Shown piece by piece: positions 22,945-33,900 of a DNA stretch of 64,000 nt. Within the stretch, counting starts at the first letter, position 1, and each line of letters starts with the position of its first letter. This stretch comes from Panicum virgatum (lineage: Eukaryota; Streptophyta; Magnoliopsida; Poales; Poaceae): NCBI RefSeq assembly GCF_016808335.1, contig NC_053138.1:51738951-51802950 (forward strand), written 5' to 3'. The notes beneath the pieces were generated by a model that did no database searches, was not told where the DNA came from, and saw nothing but the letters and a program-made list of their open reading frames with translations. The position numbers and the translations under genes are program-made.

Positions 22945-24248
22945 TGAAAGGATCTTGGTGATGCCTAGAGGGGGGGGGGGTGAATAGGCGAACCTGAAAA
23001 AAATCTTAAAAATTCTTCGCAGCGGATTAGGCTGACGGAACTTCCGACCCTGTGAAGAAAGTTCCGATGAAAGTTAAGAATTTGAACGAAGTACAAGATT
23101 TCAGATGTACCTGGGAAAAGTGTTTGAATCAAAAGTTCGCTAATATGTCCTAGAGTAACCTGCAAGTGAACTTGTACAATGGAACAACACACAAAAGTAG
23201 ATCGGGCTAAAACAAACTCTAGGTCAACAAGAACAAGATATGAACGTGAAGAACAAGTGACACAAGAAATGTTCTCAAAGTTCACTCCCACAAAGAAAGC
23301 TACGTCTCCGTTGAGGAGCTCACAAAGAGCAGGGTTGCCCTATAACCCTTTTCCTCACCCAATCAACCACCCAAGGAGGATTGAGTACTTACTATGCAAA
23401 TCCACGAAGGATTGGGGTAATACGAACTTCCCGGGGCACACACACACACGAGAGGACGCTCCACGGGTGACACCGAACCATCTAGAAGTAAGCTTCAAGA
23501 GTAACGAATGCGAATCGAAGAATGGAGATGCTTCAAGTGATCATGAGAGGGTGGTGGCTGCTCACATAAGTCAAAATCTCAAGCCTCACACTCAAATCTA
23601 GCTCTCAGCCAAGCCCTAGATTGAATCTCTCAAGGGATTGGCTCTTGTAGGGAGTGGGGAGGAGTTTTGGAAGCTTGAGAGTGTGTTTGAGTCAGGGAGA
23701 AGCAGCGGCCAGCGAAGTAGGGGCGAAGGGGTATATATAGGCGAGCTCCAAAAACTAGCCGTTACAGTGTTGGTTATGTATTTGTCGGAACTTCCAACAC
23801 TAGGTCGGAACTCCGGATGAATTAAATTCAGCCAAACCGAGGACCCCAGATCGACACTCTTGAGAGAGTTCCGATGGGGGTCGGAACTTCCTTCCCCTGG
23901 TCGGAACTTCCGACCCCTACTGTCAAAACAAGATTAAGTGTTCAAGTGAGTGCTTTGTGTCTCTCATGGGTTGTTAGCATTTCAGTTAGTCACTTTAGCA
24001 TCTCCACACCATCTTTTCGTATCCCTCTTAATAGTACGGTGTTTCCTATACTCAAATTCAAAATAGAAATTTATAAAAGATCTTCAATGAAGCTCAAACA
24101 CTGTCTCTTAAGCAAATATGGCGTCGTTAATTGCTCTTTTTCATTTTAATGATATTTGAACCTGTACATTTCTCAATAAACACATTAGCTCCTTAATTGT
24201 GAGTGTCATTAACACCAAAACCCACTTAGGGGGCCAAATGCACTTTCA
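22945..24248 (-). repeat. Copia 5' LTR (1304 bp)
   Basis: An uninterrupted LTR from TGAAAGGATC to GCACTTTCA. It contains a G-run (22971-22981) followed by TGAATAGG, CGG-N5-CCG palindromes at 23036-23046 and 23902-23912, and a TATA-like stretch near 23731 on the plus strand that is not assigned a role. Confidence 0.93.
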
Positions 24249-26325
24249 CCCTCACCGCCGTGTGCCTCTCTCCGGCCGCCGCACCACCTATACGAGCACG
24301 CCATCGTCTTCCCCATGCTCTTCTCTCCCTCCTCGGCCTTTCCTCGTGCCGAAATGGAGCCCGGACGGCCGATTTCGGCCGAGTCTGGTCGTTCGCCGCC
24401 ACGCCCGCTCACCGCCGGCGCCTTTCACCGTTGCCGAGCCATCCGCTCGCCCAGCCGAGCCGCTAGCCGCCGAGCCAAGCCGTCGGGTGCAGCCGTAGAG
24501 CCGAGCCGTTCGCCCGCGAGCCGCCCTGTGCGTTCTGAGCCGTTAGATCTTGATCCAATGGATCGAAACAAATCTAACCGAAGTCAATACCGGTCAGCCC
24601 TAGTTTTTTTTGCAAAAAAAGCCCCTCAGTTTTATAGAAATAAATCAACCCGCAGTACATCTCAGTTCAAAAGTAATTCCAGGAAGGTCATTTTGTTTCT
24701 GTTTTAGCTCCTAAGCTTTCTAAAAATAGAAGCCACCATCTAGCCCTCTCTTTTTACAAGTCTAGCCCCTATTCTTGAGGTTTAATTACATTCTAGCCCT
24801 CAGTTTCTTCAAGTCTAGTCCCTGGAAGTTCTGTTTCTTCGCAGTTAAGCCCCTGGAACCTTGTTTTAGCCATATCTTTCTCGTCTTAACTCCGTTTTCA
24901 ACGATTCTTGCGCTCACGCGATCCTTGTGACGCATCCAACATCTTTATCACCATATCTTTCTCTGTTTAAACTCTTTGTTGTGTTGTTTCTTATTTGTTG
25001 TATGTCTTTGTTTGTGTGATCGTGTAGATAACGCGCCGTTCGAGGGAAGTCAAGCACAACAGTTCGAGGAAGAGAATCAACAGTTTAGCAAGGAAGGCAA
25101 GTGGACTTCTCACCCTGCATATTCTATTTTGTCCCAATAATATCATGATGATACACTTTACTTTATTTCTATATTGCATAAACTTGATGGGACACCTATT
25201 AAGAATTTACCTAGTATTTTACTCTGAAACCATGAACACCGGGTTTAATAAATCTTGTTGGGTATAAATTCTTAGTTGCTTTATCTTGGGTTGGTGATAT
25301 AATAAACTTTTGAGAAATGTTAAAAATGCTTTATTTGTTGTTATCTTGGTTAATTTTCAAGATCATGATGTTTAATTGGAACATGGAGAACCACCCAAAA
25401 AAATAGTACAACCACAATGCCACATGGCTCTGACCTTAGCCAATTAATTAGGCATGTGGTAAACTGGTGGCCTTACCGTAAGGGCAAGAAGGGGGCCGGT
25501 GTAGGGGTTATAGCCCGGTCCTCTTGGGGTAGCAGCCTTTGCTAAGGTGCGGACCATTAGGGAGGGCTATAGACCTCACTGCTACTAAAACCCTAGCGGG
25601 CCATTAGTTATCTGCGTGTCTTTCTAAAGGCTTCGTAGTGAATCCATCGCTACTCACCAAAGAAAGTGTTTAAGAGGCTAGCTACCTCGGGCAAAAAGGG
25701 AAACACGAATTGTGGGGAAAGTGTACAACCTCTGCAGAGTGTAAAACTGATATATCAGCCGTACTCACGGTCATGAGCAGCTTGGACCCTCAAATGATAA
25801 CCAAACTGGAAGAATAATTTAACCTATGGTTTTGATTTGATGATATATCTTTATGCTTAAGTGGGTTGGTATAAACTTATACCTAATTAATAGGTGCTCG
25901 CTAATAAAATATGACCAACTAAAAATGCTAACCGTTATAAACCCTAGCCTCTCTTGATGACCATGCATTCTTACCCCACTTGCTGAGTACCAACCATAAG
26001 AGTACTCATCCTTGCCTAAATACTGTTTAGAAGTGAATGTTGAAGTGGAGAACTATGACAACTCTGAGGAGTTCTAGGCGTGCGTTCACCAGTCAACTGC
26101 ATGTGGAGGAAGCCACTGCAGTACTCGTTTAGGGTATCGGTGAAACGATTAAAGACCTTCGTGTCTATTTATCGGAGTGTAATAAAGTTATTTACTCTCT
26201 CTTGCTTATGTTTTGAACACTATTTTTTGATATATTTACTTATAATGTCTATAATATGTGTGTAAACTTGATACTAGCGCACATATGAGATGCATTCGGT
26301 TTTGTTCTAAAAATCAGATGTGACA
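24249..26325 (+). mobile_element. Right part of the outermost Gypsy-type LTR
   Basis: This is the continuation of 8274-8670 after the Copia insertion. It is a diverged relative of the chromovirus LTR at 28400-30396: both have a run of modules ending in 'AGCCCCT', the block CCTCTGCAGAGTGTAAAAC (25730-25748) followed by a CAGCCGTACTCACGG-like word, and the TGCTGAGTAC...GTACTC stem-loop (25981-26007). It ends in TGTGACA at 26325 and no PBS follows, so it is either a 3' LTR or a solo LTR. It has no coding content. Confidence 0.75.
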
Positions 26326-26823
26326 GAGCCCCAGAGCATGGCCTCGTGCGCTGCCGCCGGGCGAACAGCGGCTAGTCCATGCGGGAAGGGTGGCGGTGGT
26401 GCTTGGGAGCGGCGGCGGGCGCGGGGAGCGGCGGCGGGCGTAGGGCGCGCTGGCGCTCGAGCCTGCACGGCGGACGGCGCGGGGCGCCCCTGGGACGAGC
26501 GCGTATGAGAGAGGGAGGGCGAGAGAGATTTGTGGATGAGAATTGTGGATGAGAATGAGTGGAGAGATTTGACGGGAAATGAGTGGACGAGAAAGCGTCC
26601 GATATTTTACCTCCGTCCGGACGCTCGGATCTTAGCATTTCCCCTAAAAAAAATAGTCCTTTGGGTTTCCTCTGGAACACATCATACATACATGCGTACG
26701 TACATACATACAAACAAGGTAATGATTTCATACCGACTGGCTGTTTTTTCGTCCGCTCGGACGGCCGGTTTAATCCACCGCCCAGTCGCCATCCAACGAT
26801 CACGCGTCGCGCGTACCACACGT
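26326..26823. other. Unassigned GC-rich flank before the chromovirus
   Basis: About 500 bp between two LTR elements, GC-rich at first with short TACATACA repeats near 26685-26712. Before the chromovirus inserted, it was continuous with 39145 (duplicated CACGT at 26819-26823 and 39140-39144). It may therefore be the promoter side of the Ulp1-like gene. The minus-strand ORF over it is not convincing. Confidence 0.5.
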
Positions 26824-29800
26824 TGTAACACCCTAATTTAAATTTCAGTATGTTTTAATAAATTAAATTGGCTTTATTTAATTTTCTAAGGTTTATTGTG
26901 TTTAGTTGGCATTTAATCTAATTTTTGTTCCTTAAGTAATTAAAATTTATCATAGGTTTAAATTTTGTTGTTGCATTCATGCTGGTGCATACTTTTAATT
27001 GATTGTGGTTTGAATTCAAAATTCATATTTGAATTCAACCTTTGTTTGACTTAGTTTTGAATTGAGAGAGTAAATAGAAATAGAAAGGAAAATAGAAAAC
27101 AAACCCAAACCCACAACCAAAACCCAGCTCAACCCAAGATCCCGGCCCAAACCAAACCCAGGCCCGGACCCCTCTTCCCTCTCCTTTTCCCCGGCCGGCC
27201 CATCCTCCTCTTTTCCCTTCCCCTACGGCCCACACTCGCACCTCCCCGCGCCGGCCCAGCCTCGCACGCCCCGCTCCGCAGCGCGCGTCGCCCCTCCCTC
27301 GGCCCACCTGCCAGCGCGCTCGCGCAGCGCCCGCGTCGCCCGCACGCGCTCCGCCCCGCCACTGACCGCCCGGACCCACTCGCCAGGGTCATCTCCTTCC
27401 CCGGGCCGAGCTCCCCTGTTCCGCGCTCGCCGCGTTTCCTCGCTGCCCGTGGCCCCGCTCCGCCGTGCGCGCGCCCTAGGCCCACTAGCCGGCCATCCAG
27501 ATCCCTCCTCCTTCTAGAAGCCCCGCCCTAGGACCGGATCAAGCCAAGTTGTTGGGGCGATCCGCTTTCCCCGCAGAGCCACGCCCGGCCGCAATCACCG
27601 CGGTTTCCCCGCCGGGCACGCCTCCCCAGGATCCCCGCGGGTCCTTAATTAGCCTCCCACGGCCCTGCGCCTCCCATTCCGCAGCCGAGATCCAGAGAAG
27701 CAGCGCCGCCCACCCCGCCGTGCCGTGTCTCATCCACCCGCAGGTGAGCAAGCGCCGCCACCGGTTTTCCTCGCCGCCGGCGACTCTAGAGCCCCCCTGA
27801 CCCCCGTAGTCCTTCCACAGGGCCGAGTCGATCTTCCCCGAAGGTCAGAAGGGCCGGAGCTCCACTGCAGCAGCTTCTCCCTCAAGCGCCGCCGCGACCC
27901 GCGGAACGACCTCGCCGCCGACGTCTCGTCTGCGTCGCGCCCTGTCCGATTCCACCCCCGGTGAGCCTCGCCCGGACCTCCTTTTCCTTTTAACGTGCGC
28001 TCCCGTAGTCCGTAGGTCCCCTAGAAGGCCGGTTACTGGCCGCCGGCACTGCGCCGCCACCACGCCATGGCCAGGCTTCACCCTGCTGCGCCGTAGCCCC
28101 GAGCTGCACCTTGTATAGCTTGGCCTTACCATGTAGAAGCCCCAGCAGCTGAACCCAAACCGAATCGAGGCCGGAACTGCGTTAACGCAGTTCGCCGGCG
28201 ACCCCGAGCCGCCCCTCGCCACGGCGGGCCCGACCCGTGCCCGAATCCCTCGACCTGAGTGCACGGGTGGATTACACGTACCACGCCGTTGCTCCACGGC
28301 CAAGTCCCGGCACGAATAGCCCCCTGGAACGCCGGATTGCTCAACGCCGGCGAAGCCCCGCCGCGGGCACGCGTCTCCGGCGCTCTACGCCGCCGCCCCA
28401 GCGCCCCCTTCTCCCTGGACCGCCCGATGAAGATCCAACGGCCCAGAACAAACCCGAGCCGAGTCAAACAGACGCGTACCGGTCAGCGCCTATCAGTTTT
28501 GCATATGAGCCCCTCCTTTTTCTTGGAATCAACCCGCCATCCTTCTCAGTTCAAAACTAATTCCAGTTAGGTCCCTGCTTTAACACTTTAACCCCTGAGC
28601 TTTGTAGATTTTGAACCCGCCGTCCAGCCCCTGTCTTTTTGCGAGTTAGACCCCAGGAATAAGGTTTAATTACGTCCAGGCCCTTGGTTTTAGCAGAAAA
28701 GCCCCTGGAACTTCAGTTTTCTTACAAATAAGCCCCTAGGACTTGTTTTTGGCCTAGAAAATGCGTTTTAGCTCCGTTTTTAGCGTTCTTTATGTCCACG
28801 CGATCGTTGTAACACGTAGAATAGTTTTAGCTTAGTTTTTCTTGCTGTTTTTATGTATTGATGTACTGTTCTTTAGCTTTTGTTAGAGTTTGCTTGTCTG
28901 CTTATTATCATGCTTTGTTTTGGCCATGTGTTCGTGAGTAGACGCTGAGCTACCTGAGGAGCCCCAGTACCAGTACCCGGAGCAGCCATCTTCGGAGCAG
29001 TTTGAGCAGCAGCCAGAGCAGTACGAGGAAGGCAAGTATAACATGAACAACCCATCACTTTTAAATACATTTTCATACTGCATTTTAATACTGTATGCTT
29101 ATAAGGATTTCCTAGCCACTTTATATCCTTTATATATACCTTTGGGTTGCATTTTGGTTAGTTGTGCTAGGTTGCTGCGCTATAACACACTTTGGTCCTT
29201 TTTAATTAATTTGATTAATGGTTTACTTGAATTTAATTCTGAGAGTGGCACTCTGTGTGGCTTGAGTGGCTCACGTCTCGTTAAAATTGGCTTTTGTTAG
29301 AAACATGGTTTAGGGGGCCAGCATGGTGCTTAGTGCTTGGTTGGCCACTCTCCATAAGGACCGGTTCATAGAGCGACAACCTGGGACAACAGCGCTACCA
29401 CAAGGCTAGAATGGGATAGACTTGGCGTAATAATTAGATCTTTTTGGTTTGGAGTAACTTACCTGCGGGGCAAGAGTAGTAAGCTTCAATGGTCCCTGCT
29501 CCTCCGGCTGGTCTGTGCTTGGTTTGCGTACCTGTGCTTGTACCCCCGTGAGGTGGGCCCCATCGTCGCCGACCTAACTCTCGCGGTTACGCCTTACCAA
29601 CGAGATTCTTTGTAAAGGCCTCGTAGTGAGTCGCTGGCCATCTCACCTAAGGAAGTGTGATGAACAACTGGCGTAGCTCACGACTTGTGGGTAAAGATGT
29701 GCAACCTCTGCAGAGTGTAAAACTGGTATACTAGCCGTGCTCACGGTTATGAGCGGCCCAGATCCTCCTTTTGATTAGTGAAGTTATCTCCTTCCGACGA

Positions 29801-30396
29801 GGGAGGTGCTTCTCGGGGTTTACCTTGGTGGCTTGGTTTTGGTTTGGTTTCTCATTAGTGATATGATTAAACTTGATTAATTACTATGTAACTGGGTTAA
29901 TGGTAATTCATCAACTCGTAGTAAATAGTTTTAATAAAATTTTGCCAACACTTAAAAGCTAATGTAGTTGAGTCAGCCAGCCTAGAGCCTCATAGTTTGT
30001 GTTATACTTGTTGAGTACAAGTTGTGTACTCACCCTTGCCTCTTCTCTACTTTTTCCTCTTGTCTACGCTACTGCTGCTCAGTTCCTGCCGACACGAGGG
30101 AGTTCGTCCAGTGCTACCAGGACTACGAGGACTTCTAGGTGCTTCGTCTCCCAGTCGACGTCCCTGTGGCGCCCTGCTTCAGCTTCGGAGATCTTTTTCG
30201 TATTTTGTACTTCGCTTCCGCTGTATCAGACATTTATGTCATTATTGTAATAAATAACATTCGTATTCGTTTTATTATATCTTTTTACGTGATATGTGCT
30301 ATGATATACTGTTCATTCTGTTGTATATACGTGTGACTTGATCCTGGCACGTATATGATTGCTCGGTTTATGTTCTTTTATAAACCGGGTGTTACA
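26824..30396 (+). repeat. Chromovirus 5' LTR (3573 bp)
   Basis: It runs from TGTAACACCC to GTGTTACA, followed by the PBS. It carries the CCTCTGCAGAG block (29706-29716) and the GAGTAC...GTACTC stem-loop near 30015-30031. GC-rich ORFs in 27000-28500 appear on both strands and again in the other LTR; they are LTR composition, not genes. Confidence 0.95.
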
Positions 30397-30399
30397 GAG

Positions 30400-30412
30400 T
30401 GGTATCAGAGCC
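30400..30412 (+). other. Chromovirus primer-binding site
   Basis: TGGTATCAGAGCC lies three bases after the LTR and is complementary to the 3' end of initiator methionine tRNA. Confidence 0.93.
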
Positions 30413-30965
30413 ATATCGACTGTAGGACGAAGCCTAGATAGAACTGGTCGAGTTTTAGGACTTCTCCTCACCAATCCTTATCTGCTGAAACTATTTTACT
30501 ATTATACCCCTTGACTTCTATGACTTTTACCTTTCTTGCCTTGATTTGTCTCTCTGAAGAATAGTTTCGTAGATTTTGGCCTGAATCAGTCATCTGACCA
30601 CCATGAGCATAGCTAGGTGACCTTTTTATAATAATACGATAGCACGTTCTGCGACGCGTTGTGTTAGTCGAGTCTTTTGCTAAACTCGGCTAAGTCGTGA
30701 AAATTGTCTGCTTGTTATTATGCTACATGTTTGATTTGGATTTTTGACTGATTGCATAGCTTAGCAGTTTAAATTTGTTCAAAGAAAATCACTCTGATGT
30801 TAAAGTTAACTAATTAATAAAATGAGTTAGATCGTTGGGGGTAAAACAGTCAACTCTATCCTGTCTACTTTATCATGGCTGAGTCTTTTTCCGCAAAGAG
30901 TTATCATATCCATCTGAATTTATTCCTGCAATATCCTTACTCGTGAAATCTTTTATTCAAATCAG

Positions 30966-33900
30966 ATGGTGAACACCAGGAGCACCGGTTCCAGTTCTGG
31001 CCAGCAGCAGGGTCAGAACAACCAGGGTACCGGGATCCCGATGCCTCCGCCCTTGACTCCGGAGCAGTACTTCCAGCTCCAGATGCAGATGATGGCTACC
31101 CTGAACAACACCGTTCAGGCTCTTCAGCACGCTCACACTCAGCCTCCGCCTCCTCCACCGCCGCAGCCACGCGACAGGCATGCAGAGTTCCTGAGGGGTC
31201 ACCCGCCGACGTTTTCTCACACGTCCGACCCTCTTTAGGCCGACGACTGGCTCCGTGCAGTGGAGCGTCAGCTGGACATCGCCCAGTGCGATGACCGTGA
31301 GCGCGTCTTGTACGCAGCAGGACAGCTACGAGGGGCAGCTTTGGACTGGTGGGAGTCCCACCCAGTTCACGACCGCGAGGCTCTCACCTGGCTCCAGTTC
31401 AGGGAGCGTTTCCGTAGCCACAACATCCCCGCGGGCGTTATGAAGATGAAGCAGAAGGAGTTCCTTGCACTGAAGCAGGTAATCTTAAATATAATCACTC
31501 AGCGGTTTCTTTTGAGCTAATGCCCCTTGTTCTATCCTTGTGAATCTTGAGTTAATCTTCCGATATCTATCTGTCTTTGTGAATTCAGGGGACTATGTCG
31601 GTCACGGAGTATCGTGATCGCTTTCTTCAGCTGGCTCGCTACGCCCCTGCCGAGGTTGCAGATGACCGCAAGAAGCAGGAGCACTTCATGGAGGGTCTTG
31701 AGGACTACCTCCAGTACGCGCTGCTCAACCTCCGCTTCGACGACTTCAACCATCTGGTTGACAGCGCGCTCAACACTGAGCGCAAGCACTTGGAGATGGA
31801 GGACATGAAGAGGAAGGTTGTCCCCGTTGCTTCCGGCAGCAACACTCGTCCTCGACTCCAGCAGCCCCAGTAGTACCAGCAGCAGTACCGGCCTCCTCAG
31901 CAGTACCAGCAGAGGCCACCGCAGCAGTACCCGCCTCGACAGCAGCAGGCAGGTCAGGGCCCGAGGTTACCGGCACCTCCGGCTCGTGCTCCACCGGCTC
32001 CACCGGCACCACAGGCTCCACGTCCGGCAGCTCCTACCGGACAGCAGGCTCAGGGACCTCCTCGCACCTGCTTTCACTGCGGCCAGCCGGGGCACTACGC
32101 CAACGCTTGCCCCCGGAAGGCGCAGGCGGGACAGCAGGGGCGCCCAGCTCAGCCCAGGGCGCCAGCACAGGGCAGGGTGAACCACGTGACGGCCGAGTCA
32201 GCGGCCGAGGCTCCCAACGTGGTTATTGGTACGTTCATGGTTAATTCATATCCAGCTACAGTGCTTTTTGATACTGGTGCTACGCATTCCTTCATTACTC
32301 AGTCTTTTGTCGAGCATCATGGTATTCATACTAGCACATTAAAGAGGTGCCTGTTAGTATCTTCACCGGGAGGACAGTTGAGGTCTCACACTTACTGCCC
32401 GAGAGTCAGTGTTTCTTTGAGGAGAGTAGAGTTCTGTACTGATCTGATGGTGCTAGACACCAAGGGCATTGATGTCATTCTGGGAATGGAGACTCTGGCC
32501 AAATGGGGAGTCCGGATAGATTGTGCTCAGAGGACAGTCTTGCTATCAGCTTCCAGTGGCCAAGAGGTTGTTATCAGTGCAGTAGAGCCTTCTGGATTTC
32601 TTCATCAGATGGAGGCTAGACCCACGGACGGTATTCGCGTGGTGTCTGAATTCCCGGATGTCTTTCCGGATGATTTGCCAGGTATGCCGCCTGAACGCGC
32701 CATTGAGTTTTGTATTGATCTCTTGCCTGGCACAGCTCCTATTGCAAAGCGGCCCTATCGTATGGCACCTATAGAGCATGAGGAAGTCAAGAAGACTATT
32801 GATGAGTTGCTAGCCAAGGGCTATATCCGTCGCAGCTTCTCTCCTTGGGCCTTTCCGTTGTTGCTGGTAGATAAGAAGGATGGCTCGAAGAGGATGTGTG
32901 TGGATTATCGGGAGCTGAATGCAGTTACTATCAAGAACAAGCATCCACTGCCCCGTATTGAGGATCTCTTCGATTTGCTTCGAGGTGCTCGTATATTCTC
33001 GAAGATTGATCTTCGTTCGGGCTATTTTCAGCTGAGGATCCGTCCTGGGGATATTCCGAAGACGGCATTCACCTGCAAGTACGGGCTATATGAGTATACA
33101 GTCATGTCCTTCGGCTTGACTAATGCCCCGGCTTTCTTCATGCATCTGATGAACATGGTTTTCATGGACTATCTGGATGTCTTCGTGGTGATTTTCATTG
33201 ATGATATTCTGATCTTCTCCAAGACAGAAGAAGAGCATGAGGAGCATCTGAGACTCGTATTGCAGAGGCTGAGAGAGCATCAGTTGTATGCCAAGTTCAG
33301 CAAGTGCGAGTTCTGGATTGACGAGGTTCCATTCCTCGGTCATGTTATCTCTCAGGGAGGCATTGCTGTTGATCCGAGCAAGGTGAAGGATGTGCTTGAG
33401 TGGGAGACACCGCAGACAGTGAAGGAAGTCAGGTCTTTCTTGGGCTTAGCAGGATATTATCGGAGGTTCATTGAGAATTTCTCCAAGATCGCGAAGCCTT
33501 TGACTTCTTTGCTAGAGAAGAATGTGGCTTTTGTATGGACTGATGAGCGTCAGATGGCCTTTGATGAGCTGAAGAAAAGGTTGACTACGGCGCCAGTCCT
33601 GACTCTGCCAGACCAGACGAAGAGGTTCACGGTATATTGTGATGCTTCGAAGGATGGTCTTGGGTGTGTTCTGATGCAGGAGGGCAGAGTGATAGCTTAT
33701 GCTTCACGGCAGTTACGTCGGCATGAGCTGAATTATCCTACTCATGATCTTGAGTTAGCCGCAGTTGTGCATGCTCTGAAGATTTGGAGGCATTACTTGT
33801 ATGGGCAGCGGTGTGATATCTACACTGACCACAAGAGCCTCAAGTACATTTTCACGCAGAATGAGCTGAATATGCGGTAGAGAAGATGGCTAGAGTTGGT

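Larger units (their letters stand above)
8671..24248 (-). mobile_element. SIRE/Maximus-like Ty1-copia retrotransposon, complete but defective
   Basis: Paired LTRs begin TGAAAGGATC and end GCACTTTCA at 8671-12986 and 22945-24248, flanked by the 5-bp target duplication CCCTC (8666-8670 and 24249-24253). The order on the minus strand is 5' LTR, PBS, gag, protease remnant, integrase, reverse transcriptase/RNase H, extra env-like ORF, PPT, 3' LTR. Domain order IN before RT identifies Copia; the long coiled-coil extension of Gag and the extra 3' ORF point to the SIRE/Maximus lineage. Stops, a frameshift, a lost protease core and two later insertions (solo LTRs at 9427-12434 and 21030-22448) make it non-functional. 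Confidence 0.93.

Noticed and set aside
26372..28560. GC-rich ORFs at 26372-28560, repeated at 35780-37304
   Set aside because: From 26824 on they are inside the chromovirus LTRs and repeat because the LTRs do. Several frames are open on both strands. The one before 26824 has no recognisable domain.
30400..30412. tRNA-like sequence TGGTATCAGAGCC (also at 22931 and 4784)
   Set aside because: These are primer-binding sites next to LTRs, not tRNA genes; no cloverleaf surrounds them.
31236..31873. Stop codon read-through as programmed Gag-Pol control in the chromovirus
   Set aside because: There are four stops at scattered positions, one inside RNase H and one inside integrase, which fits mutation rather than programmed read-through.
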